Shown in pieces: positions 1 to 7,335 of a DNA stretch of 40,971 nucleotides (its first letter is position 1; every line of letters begins with the position of its first letter). The DNA lies in the NCBI GenBank assembly GCA_031274035.1, contig JAISQR010000134.1:1-40971 (forward strand), written 5' to 3'. The DNA comes from Treponema sp. (GTDB lineage: Bacteria; Spirochaetota; Spirochaetia; Treponematales; Breznakiellaceae). The notes below the pieces were generated by a model. The model did not search any database and was not told the origin of the DNA. It saw only the letters and a list, made by a program, of their open reading frames with translations. The position numbers and the translations under genes are program-made.

Positions 1-113
1 AAATATGCAAAAAATCCCGATCAATGGGCATGCTTTCGGAGTTTGCAAGGTATAAATATTCATATTTATGAATATTTATACTATTTTATGCGCGAAGCGC
101 AACAAACTCCTAG
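1..113 (-). repeat. Palindromic intergenic element, copy 1
   Basis: Positions 38-113 carry the family end motifs GGAGTTTGCAAGG and GCGCGAAGCGCAACAAACTCC. Between them is a perfect 13-bp inverted repeat (51-63 and 68-80) with a 4-nt loop. Positions 1-37 match part of the copy near 35.73-35.79 kb on the opposite strand, so the element probably begins outside the window. The terminal CTAG (110-113) puts a stop codon in front of the following reading frame. Confidence 0.8.
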
Positions 114-209
114 GAAAAACTTCGATATAGTTACGCCGGTTTTCTCGAACGGGATGAAAATGAACGCACTGAAATTATTGACGGTGAAGCCGTCGTACCC
201 GGAAGATGA
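114..209 (+). pseudogene. Possible 3' remnant of a gene cut by repeat copy 1
   Basis: Directly after the repeat a 31-codon frame runs to TGA at 207-209. Its peptide is charged and protein-like (it includes YAGFLERDENERTEIIDGEA). No start codon remains because the repeat supplies an in-frame TAG at 111-113. The TGA overlaps an ATG at 206 that opens a 24-codon frame ending at 280, immediately before the next gene. The product is not recognised, and this could be chance. Confidence 0.25.
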
Positions 210-280
210 TTATAGCGCCGGTTTCGGCGTTGCCGCGCTGTATGGCCGGTCTTGGAACGGTCTTTGGAGGGTTCAAATAA

Positions 281-1360
281 ATGCGTTTTAAGTATACACC
301 GATTATCGGCTGGATTGTTATGGGTTTTTTCCTGACCGCCGGTATATTCTGTTATTTCATCTTTTATAATAAAAATTTGCTGCCTGAAGGAATGCGTCTA
401 ATACCAGCGTCGTTTGAAGAAGAGGAAGACGTAATTCTTGAAGAAATTACCCTGCCCCCCGAAAGCGGAAATCTGCCTGTTTCCTCATTCGGCGAGGTTT
501 GGGCCTACCTTATGGAGGGAAGGGAATACGCCTTAAACCCCGGCCGTCCTATTTCGGACCTCGTTTATTTTAACGCCGAGGTGGATACCTACGGCAAACT
601 TACCGCTCTGCCCGATCCGGGAAAATTAAGCTCGTTTAAAGGCCGCCTTCACCTTATCATCGCCTGTAACGGCCGTGCCCTTACACATTTTGCCATTGAA
701 GAGGGCAGCAATGTCCGCAAACAGCTCATCAATGACATCATTGACGCAAGCCAGCCTTATCAAGGACTTCAAATTGATTTTGAGTACGTCCCGGCAAAGG
801 ACGGCGAGGCTTTCCTTTCGTTTTTAAAAGAACTCAGGCGCGATCTTAAGGGTAAGATGTTTACCGTTGCCCTTCCCGCCCGTTCAAGAACCATCGCTGA
901 CGATGTCTACGATTACAAAAAAATCGCGGGGATTGTCGATCGTATCCTTGTCATGGCCTATGACGAACACTGGTCTACAAGCGAGCCCGGCCCCATAGCC
1001 TCAATGGACTGGTGTCAACGGGTGGCTGCCTATTCCCTGCGGACCATAGGCAGCGAAAAACTTATAATGGGTCTTCCCTTTTATGGCCGAAGCTGGGGCA
1101 GCTTTAACGCGAATAGGGCCTACATGCACTCTTCTATAGAAAACCTAAAGAAGGAACAGAACATCACCCGGATAGACCGGGAAAAGGGCATACCCTATTT
1201 TAAGTACCAGACGCCCCTTGATATAGTTACATACTACGAAGACGGTTATTCTCTTTCGGCCCGTATGGAGATGTACCGTAACATGGGCGTCAAGTCTATC
1301 GGCTTTTGGGCCTTGAGTCAGGAAACACCTGAAATTTGGAATTTAATAAAAATCGAATAA
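281..1360 (+). CDS. Membrane-anchored GH18-like glycosidase (359 aa)
   Basis: The N-terminus has a single hydrophobic segment (about residues 8-29) without a lipobox, which suggests an inner-membrane anchor with the catalytic part outside. Residues 90-355 read as a glycoside hydrolase family 18 barrel of the spore-cortex/YaaH-like type. GLQIDFE (162-168) matches the DxxDxDxE strand with the acid Glu168 kept, LVMAYDEHW follows as the usual M-x-Y-D strand, and IGFWALSQE sits near the C-terminus. In this family such enzymes hydrolyse beta-1,4 GlcNAc polymers or bind peptidoglycan; the substrate here is unknown. The first Asp positions of the motif are replaced by Gln-Gly-Leu-Gln, so activity may be reduced. 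The start is supported by GGAGG at 266-270. The upstream TAA ends at 280, so coupling to a small upstream frame is possible. Confidence 0.8.
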   Translation: MRFKYTPIIGWIVMGFFLTAGIFCYFIFYNKNLLPEGMRLIPASFEEEEDVILEEITLPPESGNLPVSSFGEVWAYLMEGREYALNPGRPISDLVYFNAEVDTYGKLTALPDPGKLSSFKGRLHLIIACNGRALTHFAIEEGSNVRKQLINDIIDASQPYQGLQIDFEYVPAKDGEAFLSFLKELRRDLKGKMFTVALPARSRTIADDVYDYKKIAGIVDRILVMAYDEHWSTSEPGPIASMDWCQRVAAYSLRTIGSEKLIMGLPFYGRSWGSFNANRAYMHSSIENLKKEQNITRIDREKGIPYFKYQTPLDIVTYYEDGYSLSARMEMYRNMGVKSIGFWALSQETPEIWNLIKIE

Positions 1361-1416
1361 AGATGAACCTTCCCCCGTCAAGGGCGGTTTTTTTACGAAA
1401 AATTAGTTGATTAGGT

Positions 1417-2193
1417 ATGGTAAACAGAGCATTTGAAGGGTACTACCGGAATATTTACGGCAGCCGCTGGGAGGCTCTTAGGCAAAGCCTGTTTGAAACG
1501 CCGGAACCGTTTCTCTATGCCCAAGGGCTTCGGCTGCCCTACCCGCTTGACCGTTCTTCCGTGCTGGCGGCAATGGAACTCCGTCTGGACGGGCCCGGCC
1601 TTATTCTGGATGCCTGCGCCGCTCCGGGGGGCAAGAGCCTTGTTATCGCTTCACGTATGGGGGAAGGGCGCCGGCTCCTTGCCAATGAGTTGTCGAATGA
1701 GCGCCGGAGAAGGCTGATAACGGTACTGGATAGGCATCTAGGCGCCGGGAAGAGGGCGCTGGTACAGGTTTCGGGCTTTAACGCGGCCGCGCTTGCGGGC
1801 CGACAAAGCGAGCGCGGTCGTTTTGCGGCTATCCTGCTTGACGCACCTTGTTCCAGCGAACGTCATGTCATTCAGAGCGGAAAGCATCTTGCACAATGGA
1901 CTGAAGCCCGTCCCCGGTCGCTTGCGGCGCGGCAGTGGGCGCTGCTATCCGCGGCCTTCTTACTGCTCAAGGATGGGGCTTCGCTGGTGTATGCCACATG
2001 CTCCCTTAACCCGCTGGAAAACGACGGAGTGGTTTCCCGCCTGCTTAAAAAATACCGGGGCGAAGCGGCCGTTGATCGGCTTGATTTTTCAGAGGGCGAA
2101 GCAACCGAATACGGCAGAATCATCCTGCCCGACACGGCAGGCGGTATGGGGCCCATGTATATAGCGCGTTTCATAAGGGAAGGCGCCCCTTAA
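1417..2193 (+). CDS. RsmB/RsmF-type RNA (cytosine-5) methyltransferase (258 aa)
   Basis: This is a SAM-dependent Rossmann methyltransferase of the NOL1/NOP2/Sun family, which forms m5C in rRNA or tRNA. Visible motifs are the SAM loop LDACAAPGGKS (about residues 65-75), motif IV LLDAPCSSERH with the first catalytic Cys, and motif VI YATCSLNPLEND with the second. At 258 residues it consists of little more than the catalytic core and lacks the C-terminal PUA/FAU extension of long RsmF proteins. It lies 56 bp after the GH18 gene on the same strand. No strong ribosome binding site precedes the ATG at 1417, so the start is the weakest part of the call. Its last 23 bp overlap the convergent small ORF at 2171-2413. 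Confidence 0.85.
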   Translation: MVNRAFEGYYRNIYGSRWEALRQSLFETPEPFLYAQGLRLPYPLDRSSVLAAMELRLDGPGLILDACAAPGGKSLVIASRMGEGRRLLANELSNERRRRLITVLDRHLGAGKRALVQVSGFNAAALAGRQSERGRFAAILLDAPCSSERHVIQSGKHLAQWTEARPRSLAARQWALLSAAFLLLKDGASLVYATCSLNPLENDGVVSRLLKKYRGEAAVDRLDFSEGEATEYGRIILPDTAGGMGPMYIARFIREGAP

Positions 2194-2413
2194 AAAACAA
2201 GCTGATAGGCATTTTAACCGCCGCATCATCGAGCAGGCTGGGATCCTGTAGGGCGCGTCCTTGAAGAAACACGGTTTCTACCCAGGCGGGAATTGTTGAT
2301 AATAATATCCCCGGAAGTAGCGCAGCGGAACAAGGTTCCGTCCCTGTTGAAGACAACTGAATTGTTATCCCCTTGAGTTCCCGGAAAATACTTCCGGATA
2401 CAGTTACAGGCAT
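2171..2413 (-). CDS. Small hypothetical protein (80 aa)
   Basis: I do not recognise this protein. The frame is supported by a good ribosome binding site (GAGGAG on the minus strand, 2418-2423) seven to eight bases before the ATG. The peptide has no signal sequence or cysteine motif and alternates hydrophobic and polar stretches. It converges on the methyltransferase gene and overlaps its last 23 bp. A 12-bp inverted repeat links a site inside the ORF (2292-2303) with one just upstream of its start (2427-2438). It may be a real small gene or a chance frame. Confidence 0.4.
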   Translation of the reverse strand: MPVTVSGSIFRELKGITIQLSSTGTEPCSAALLPGILLSTIPAWVETVFLQGRALQDPSLLDDAAVKMPISLFFKGRLPL

Positions 2414-2522
2414 TTAAACACTCCTCATTATCAACAATCGAAACCGTTCATGCTTGCTATCATATTCATAAATAAGTTATGGGTCAAGTTTTAGCCGCCG
2501 GTAATATCCCGCAACTCCCCAA

Positions 2523-2551
2523 TTGACAAAAAAAATCATCTGGAATACAAT
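2523..2551 (+). promoter_or_regulatory. Sigma70-type promoter of the LysR gene
   Basis: A perfect TTGACA at 2523-2528 is followed by 17 bp and TACAAT at 2546-2551. Downstream, the word ATATCGA occurs twice (around 2559 and 2572) between the predicted start site and the gene. This could be an autoregulatory operator. Confidence 0.75.
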
Positions 2552-2598
2552 ATTTTTATATCGATAAAAAAATATCGAAAGGAGATTGGACACGGAAA

Positions 2599-3534
2599 AT
2601 GAATATTCTGTTCTTCAAGTATGTTATAGAGATTGAACGGACGCGATCTATAACCAAAGCGGCTGAAAATCTCTATATGGCTCAACCTAATCTCAGCAAG
2701 GCTATTAAGGAATTGGAAGATACCTTTGGTTTTCCTATATTTGAACGGAATTCAAAGGGAGTTATCCCGACCAGGAAAGGCATGGAATTTCTGGTATATG
2801 CCCGAAATATTCTTGAACAGGTTGAAAGAATACGACGGCTTTCGGACAACGAGGCCGGAGAGCGGCGGCGTTTTAGCGTTTCCTTTCCGCGGTGTAGTTA
2901 TATTGCGGCGGGATTTAACGCTTTTGCCCGTGAACTTGATTTTGAGAAAGGTATCAATATCAATATTCAGGAAACAAATTCCATGCAGGCAATAACAAAT
3001 ATTGTAGAAAACAAGTATAACCTGGGTATTATCCGTTATCAGACAGTCTATGAGAATTATTTTCTTGACTATTTAACCGATAAAAATATGAATTATGATC
3101 TGATATGGGAATTTGAATATCTTGCCCTTATGTCAAAAGACCATTGTCTGGCTAATGAAAGCAATCTTAATCTCAACAAGCTGCTTGAATATGTTGAAAT
3201 CGTTCACGGCGATACCATTGTACCCTACCTGAACGCGGCTGACATGAGGCAGTACGCTCCTGATTCGGCGTATAAAAAAATCTATCTCTATGAACGGTGG
3301 AATCAGTTTGAACTATTAACTACCATTCCCTCTACATATATGTGGGTATCCCCTATTCCTGGCGAACTGCTCTCGCGTTACAACCTGATACAACGAAAAT
3401 GCTTATACGCCAATAACCGGTATAAGGATATATTGGTGTATCCCAGGGGATATTCCTTTTCGGCGCTGGATAAAAAATTTATTGATAAACTATATGAGGC
3501 AAAAAATGAAGTTTCTTTTCAGGAATACTACTGA
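2599..3534 (+). CDS. LysR-family transcriptional regulator (311 aa)
   Basis: An N-terminal winged helix-turn-helix covers about residues 1-65: FFKYVIEIERTRSITKAAE, then the recognition segment QPNLSKAIKELEDTFG and the wing FERNSKGVIPTRKG. A periplasmic-binding-protein-like effector domain fills the rest, at the usual LTTR length. Proteins of this family bind a small co-inducer and act as tetramers on a nearby promoter. The gene has its own strong promoter and a GGAG at 2581-2584, though 14 nt from the ATG is long. It lies upstream of and co-directional with adhE, separated by 412 bp that contain a palindromic element. Control of the adhE/hydrogenase locus is plausible from position only; the effector is not predictable. 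Confidence 0.9.
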   Translation: MNILFFKYVIEIERTRSITKAAENLYMAQPNLSKAIKELEDTFGFPIFERNSKGVIPTRKGMEFLVYARNILEQVERIRRLSDNEAGERRRFSVSFPRCSYIAAGFNAFARELDFEKGININIQETNSMQAITNIVENKYNLGIIRYQTVYENYFLDYLTDKNMNYDLIWEFEYLALMSKDHCLANESNLNLNKLLEYVEIVHGDTIVPYLNAADMRQYAPDSAYKKIYLYERWNQFELLTTIPSTYMWVSPIPGELLSRYNLIQRKCLYANNRYKDILVYPRGYSFSALDKKFIDKLYEAKNEVSFQEYY

Positions 3535-3946
3535 GCCGGTTTCAAAACCTGACATTCAGGGACGGCTTCCGCCAAAAATATTCCAAATACATCATATCTT
3601 TATTAATATGCCTGTCATATATAAGAATACCCGCTTATAAGGCAGATTTGAAGGCGCAGAGGATTAAAGGCGGTTTGACTAGGAGCCTGTGGGACTTTGC
3701 AAGGTATAATGCGAACCGGATGTTCGATTATACCATTTTATGCGCGAAGCGCAACAAACTTCCAGGGCGGGCTATATATATAAGCGAATGATACTATTCC
3801 AAATTTATATTTCTCACGATTTTTTCTATTTGATATATTTTTATTGAAAGTATTGAAAATAAATAACAGCGTTAATGTTGCTGAGGACTGAAATCCGCCG
3901 TATTTGTCTTTTTCATTGTGCAAACGCGGCAAAAGGGAAGAAGATT
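3535..3946. other. Intergenic region before adhE
   Basis: This 412-bp gap holds palindromic element copy 2 (3679-3764) and an AT-rich stretch (3781-3874) that probably contains the adhE promoter. I could not assign convincing -35/-10 boxes or a textbook Rex operator by eye. Confidence 0.5.
3679..3764 (-). repeat. Palindromic intergenic element, copy 2
   Basis: It begins CTAGGAGCCTGTGGGACTTTGCAAGG-like and ends ATTTTATGCGCGAAGCGCAAC plus AAACT. The core stem is GGTATAAT-g-CGAAC (3703-3716) pairing with GTTCG-ATTATACC (3722-3734) around loop CGGAT, with one bulged G. The stem sequence differs from copies 1, 3 and 5 but is still self-complementary. Confidence 0.8.
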
Positions 3947-6580
3947 ATGGTCAAAGAAAAGGAACTTGAAACGGTCAGGGATTTGGAAAGCCTTGAAAGA
4001 GCTCTTGCGCGGATACGGGCGGCCCAAAGAATCTATGCCGGATTTACCCAGGAGCAGGTAGATAAAATATTTTTTGCCGCGGCCAGGGCCGCCGATATGG
4101 CCCGGATTCCTCTGGCAAAAATGGCGGCGGAAGAAACCGGTATGGGCGTTGTGGAAGATAAAGTTATTAAGAACCATTATGCGGCGGAGTATATTTACAA
4201 TGCCTATAAGAATACCAAAACCTGCGGTATTATTGAAGAAGACCCCGCCTATGGTTACAGGAGAATAGCCGAACCAATTGGGCTTGCAGCCGCGGTTATT
4301 CCCACGACTAATCCCACCTCAACGGCGATCTTCAAAGCGCTCATCTGTCTTAAAACCCGTAACGGCATTATCATATCGCCCCATCCCCGTGCAAAGGGAT
4401 GTACCAATACGGCGGCCGGGATAATCCTTGATGCCGCGGCGGCAGCCGGCGCTCCGGCGGGGATCATCGGCTGGATAGACGAGCCAAGCCTGGACCTTAC
4501 CAATCTGGTGATGAAAGAAGCGGACATTATTTTGGCTACCGGCGGCCCTGGAATGGTAAAGGCTGCCTATTCCTCGGGCAAACCGGCAATCGGCGTCGGT
4601 TCGGGAAATGTACCGGCGGTAATAGACGAAAGCGCGGATATAAAACTTGCGGTCAACAGCATTATCCATTCAAAGACTTTTGACAATGGTATGATCTGTG
4701 CTTCTGAACAGTCGGTGATCGTTTTGGATACAATATACGAAGATGTAAAAAAGGAATTTCTCTACCGCGGTTCTTATTTCCTCAATCCTGAAGAAATCGA
4801 AAAGGTACGGCATACCATAATTGTAAACGGCGCGCTTAACGCAAAAATAGTCGGGCAACCGGCCCGTACTATTGCTTCTCTTGCGGGTATTTCCGTACCG
4901 GAGACGGTAAAATTACTTATCGGAGAGGTAGAAAGCACGGAACTTTCAGAGGAATTCGCACACGAAAAACTGTCCCCCGTTCTGGCTATGTACCATGCAA
5001 AAAATTTTGAAGATGCAATGAATAAAGCCGAACCTCTTATTATCGAAGGCGGTTACGGACATACGGCTTCGGTATATCTTAACGCAACAACCGAACGGAA
5101 AAAACTTAATGCCTTTGCGGCGCGGATGAAAACCTGCCGTATTGTTGTAAATACTCCCTCATCCCACGGCGGTATAGGGGATCTCTACAATTTCAAACTA
5201 GCCCCGTCTCTTACCCTGGGCTGCGGTTCCTGGGGAGGAAATTCAGTTTCAGAAAATGTTGGGGTAAAACATCTTATCAATATTAAAACTGTCGTAGAGA
5301 GGAGAGAAAACATGCTGTGGTTCCGCGCCCCTGAAAAAATATACTTAAAGAAAGGGTGTCTGCCTGTTGCCCTTGATGAACTTAAAACGGAAATGGGCAA
5401 ACAGCGGGCTTTTATTGTTACCGATACTTTTCTCTATCAGAATGGTTACACAAAAGCGGTAACGGATAAACTGGATGAATTGGGTATTGTCCACGAGACC
5501 TTCTTTAATGTCGAACCCGATCCGACCCTTGCCTGCGCCAAGGAAGGGGCCGCATTGATAAGCGCCTTTAAACCCGATGTGATCATCGCATTAGGCGGCG
5601 GATCAGCTATGGACGCGGGGAAGATTATGTGGGTTTTATACGAACACCCCAAGGCGGATTTTATAGACATGGCCATGCGTTTTGCCGATATACGCAAACG
5701 GGTTTATACTTTTCCAAAAATGGGGGAAAAGGCCTATTTTATCGCAGTCCCTACTTCCGCCGGAACAGGAAGCGAAGTAACGCCCTTTGCGGTTATTACC
5801 GATGAAAAAAACGGCATGAAATATCCTCTGGCGGATTATGAACTTCTTCCTGATATGGCCATAGTAGACGCCGATTTAATGATGAACGCGCCAAAGGCTC
5901 TTACCAGCGCCTCCGGGATCGATGCTATGACTCACGCACTGGAAGCCTATGCCTCGGTAATGGCTACCGACTACACCGACGCTCTTGCATTGCAGGCGCT
6001 TAAAATAATTTTTGCCTATCTTCCCACGGCTTACAACAACGGGCCGCGAGATCCTGTATCCCGTGAAAAGATGGCTAACGCGGCAAGCATTGCGGGTATG
6101 GCATTTGCAAACGCCTTTCTTGGCGTTTGTCATTCTATGGCTCACAAACTCGGTGCGTTTCATCATTTGCCCCACGGTATTGCCAACGCACTTATGATCG
6201 ATGAGGTAATACGGTTTAATGCCGAGGAATCTCCGGCAAAAATGGGAACGTTCCCCCAGTATGATCATCCCCATACCCTGGCAAGATACGGGGAAATTGC
6301 GGATTATCTGGGAATTCACGGAAAAGACAATATCGAAAAACTTGAAAAACTTATTGATTCGATTGACTGTTTGAAAGAACAAGTGGGCATTAAAAAGACC
6401 ATTCAGGACTATGGGGTTGAAGAAAGTTATTTCCTTGAAAAACTTGACGAAATGAGCGAACAGGCTTTTGACGATCAGTGTACCGGTTCAAACCCCCGGT
6501 ATCCATTGATCAAGGAAATAAAACAAATGTATCTTAACGCATTTTATGGAAAAAGGGGAACATACAATGATGGAGTATAA
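3947..6580 (+). CDS. adhE: Bifunctional acetaldehyde-CoA/alcohol dehydrogenase AdhE
   Basis: AdhE reduces acetyl-CoA to acetaldehyde and then ethanol, oxidising two NADH, in cytosolic spirosomes. The N-terminal aldehyde dehydrogenase half shows the nucleotide loop GVGSGNVP and the catalytic Cys251 in DNGMICASEQ. The C-terminal iron-alcohol dehydrogenase half shows the GGGSAMDAGK loop and the metal ligands in SGIDAMTHALEAY and CHSMAHKLGAFHHLPHG. The 877-residue length is normal (E. coli has 891). I chose ATG 3947, after GGGAAGAAG, rather than the upstream in-frame ATG at 3875, because conserved sequence begins there. It is the first gene of the redox locus and overlaps the next gene by 14 bp, so ethanol formation is co-expressed with the hydrogenase and its sensors. 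Confidence 0.97.
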   Translation: MVKEKELETVRDLESLERALARIRAAQRIYAGFTQEQVDKIFFAAARAADMARIPLAKMAAEETGMGVVEDKVIKNHYAAEYIYNAYKNTKTCGIIEEDPAYGYRRIAEPIGLAAAVIPTTNPTSTAIFKALICLKTRNGIIISPHPRAKGCTNTAAGIILDAAAAAGAPAGIIGWIDEPSLDLTNLVMKEADIILATGGPGMVKAAYSSGKPAIGVGSGNVPAVIDESADIKLAVNSIIHSKTFDNGMICASEQSVIVLDTIYEDVKKEFLYRGSYFLNPEEIEKVRHTIIVNGALNAKIVGQPARTIASLAGISVPETVKLLIGEVESTELSEEFAHEKLSPVLAMYHAKNFEDAMNKAEPLIIEGGYGHTASVYLNATTERKKLNAFAARMKTCRIVVNTPSSHGGIGDLYNFKLAPSLTLGCGSWGGNSVSENVGVKHLINIKTVVERRENMLWFRAPEKIYLKKGCLPVALDELKTEMGKQRAFIVTDTFLYQNGYTKAVTDKLDELGIVHETFFNVEPDPTLACAKEGAALISAFKPDVIIALGGGSAMDAGKIMWVLYEHPKADFIDMAMRFADIRKRVYTFPKMGEKAYFIAVPTSAGTGSEVTPFAVITDEKNGMKYPLADYELLPDMAIVDADLMMNAPKALTSASGIDAMTHALEAYASVMATDYTDALALQALKIIFAYLPTAYNNGPRDPVSREKMANAASIAGMAFANAFLGVCHSMAHKLGAFHHLPHGIANALMIDEVIRFNAEESPAKMGTFPQYDHPHTLARYGEIADYLGIHGKDNIEKLEKLIDSIDCLKEQVGIKKTIQDYGVEESYFLEKLDEMSEQAFDDQCTGSNPRYPLIKEIKQMYLNAFYGKRGTYNDGV

Positions 6581-7325
6581 ATTGGATAAAATTTTAGCTG
6601 AACGGCCGTTAAAAACCATTTATCTTGACGGGAATAAAGTTATCAAACTTATGGGGAAGGAATATCCCGCTTCCGATGTACTTTCCGAAGCATTAAACCT
6701 GGCCGCGGTAGGCGAGACAAAACTCAAAGTACCAAAATTAATTGAGGTAACTCAGATAGACGGAAAATGGGCTATCGTATGGGAATATGTAAAAGGAATT
6801 ACCCTGGCAGAACTTATGAAAAATGATCCCGGACATTTCGATCAATATTTTGAGCAGTTTGTAGATATTCAGCTTGAAATGCACCAGTACACCGCTACCC
6901 GCCTGCCTTTGCTGTTGGATAAAATGCACAGGAAACTATTTGCATCGGGTCTTGATGCTACGGTCCGCTATGAATTAAGAACCCGTCTTGACAGCCTGCC
7001 CAGGCATACAAAACTCTGTCATGGGGATTATAACCCCAGTAATATTATTATAACCGCGGAAAAAGAAGCATATATTATTGACTGGTCCCACGCCACCCAA
7101 GGCAATGCCAGCGCCGATGCCGCGCAAACATACATACTTTTCTATATTTCAAAAAAGACAGATATCGCGGAGAAATATCTATCCTCTTTCTGTAAAAAGA
7201 GTGATACTGCAAGACAGTATGTAGATAAATGGATATCTATTGTTGCAGCTTCGCAAATAGCAAAGGTAAAACCTGAAGAAAAAGATATTTTACTTCAGTG
7301 GGCAAATGTTGTGGAATACGAATAA
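6567..7325 (+). CDS. APH-fold kinase-like phosphotransferase (252 aa)
   Basis: This is a small protein of the aminoglycoside phosphotransferase/choline-kinase fold. The N-lobe contains the conserved Lys region (NKVIKLMG) and a Glu-containing helix. The hinge reads WEYVKGITL. The catalytic loop is LCHGDYNPSNIII (HxDxxxxN) and the metal site is IIDWSHA. Such proteins transfer phosphate from ATP to small molecules or proteins; the sequence resembles uncharacterised kinase-like families in anaerobes. I chose ATG 6567 because AAGGGG lies at 6553-6558; an earlier ATG at 6546 lacks this spacing. It overlaps the end of adhE and ends 10 bp before the sensory hydrogenase, so it is embedded in the redox operon. 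A role in antibiotic resistance is unlikely from this context. Its substrate is unknown. Confidence 0.8.
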   Translation: MMEYKLDKILAERPLKTIYLDGNKVIKLMGKEYPASDVLSEALNLAAVGETKLKVPKLIEVTQIDGKWAIVWEYVKGITLAELMKNDPGHFDQYFEQFVDIQLEMHQYTATRLPLLLDKMHRKLFASGLDATVRYELRTRLDSLPRHTKLCHGDYNPSNIIITAEKEAYIIDWSHATQGNASADAAQTYILFYISKKTDIAEKYLSSFCKKSDTARQYVDKWISIVAASQIAKVKPEEKDILLQWANVVEYE

Positions 7326-7335
7326 GTGTTTTATT

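Noticed and set aside
43-291. 82-codon frame running through repeat copy 1 to the GH18 start
   Set aside because: Its first third is repeat sequence, and the same peptide (MREAQQT) recurs at every repeat copy, so it is not gene-specific.
3875-3946. Upstream in-frame ATG of adhE at 3875
   Set aside because: It has no ribosome binding site and adds 24 residues unlike AdhE; ATG 3947 fits spacing and family length.
6567-7325. Aminoglycoside resistance gene
   Set aside because: The fold motif is shared by many kinases. Its place inside a redox operon and its small size argue against a resistance role.
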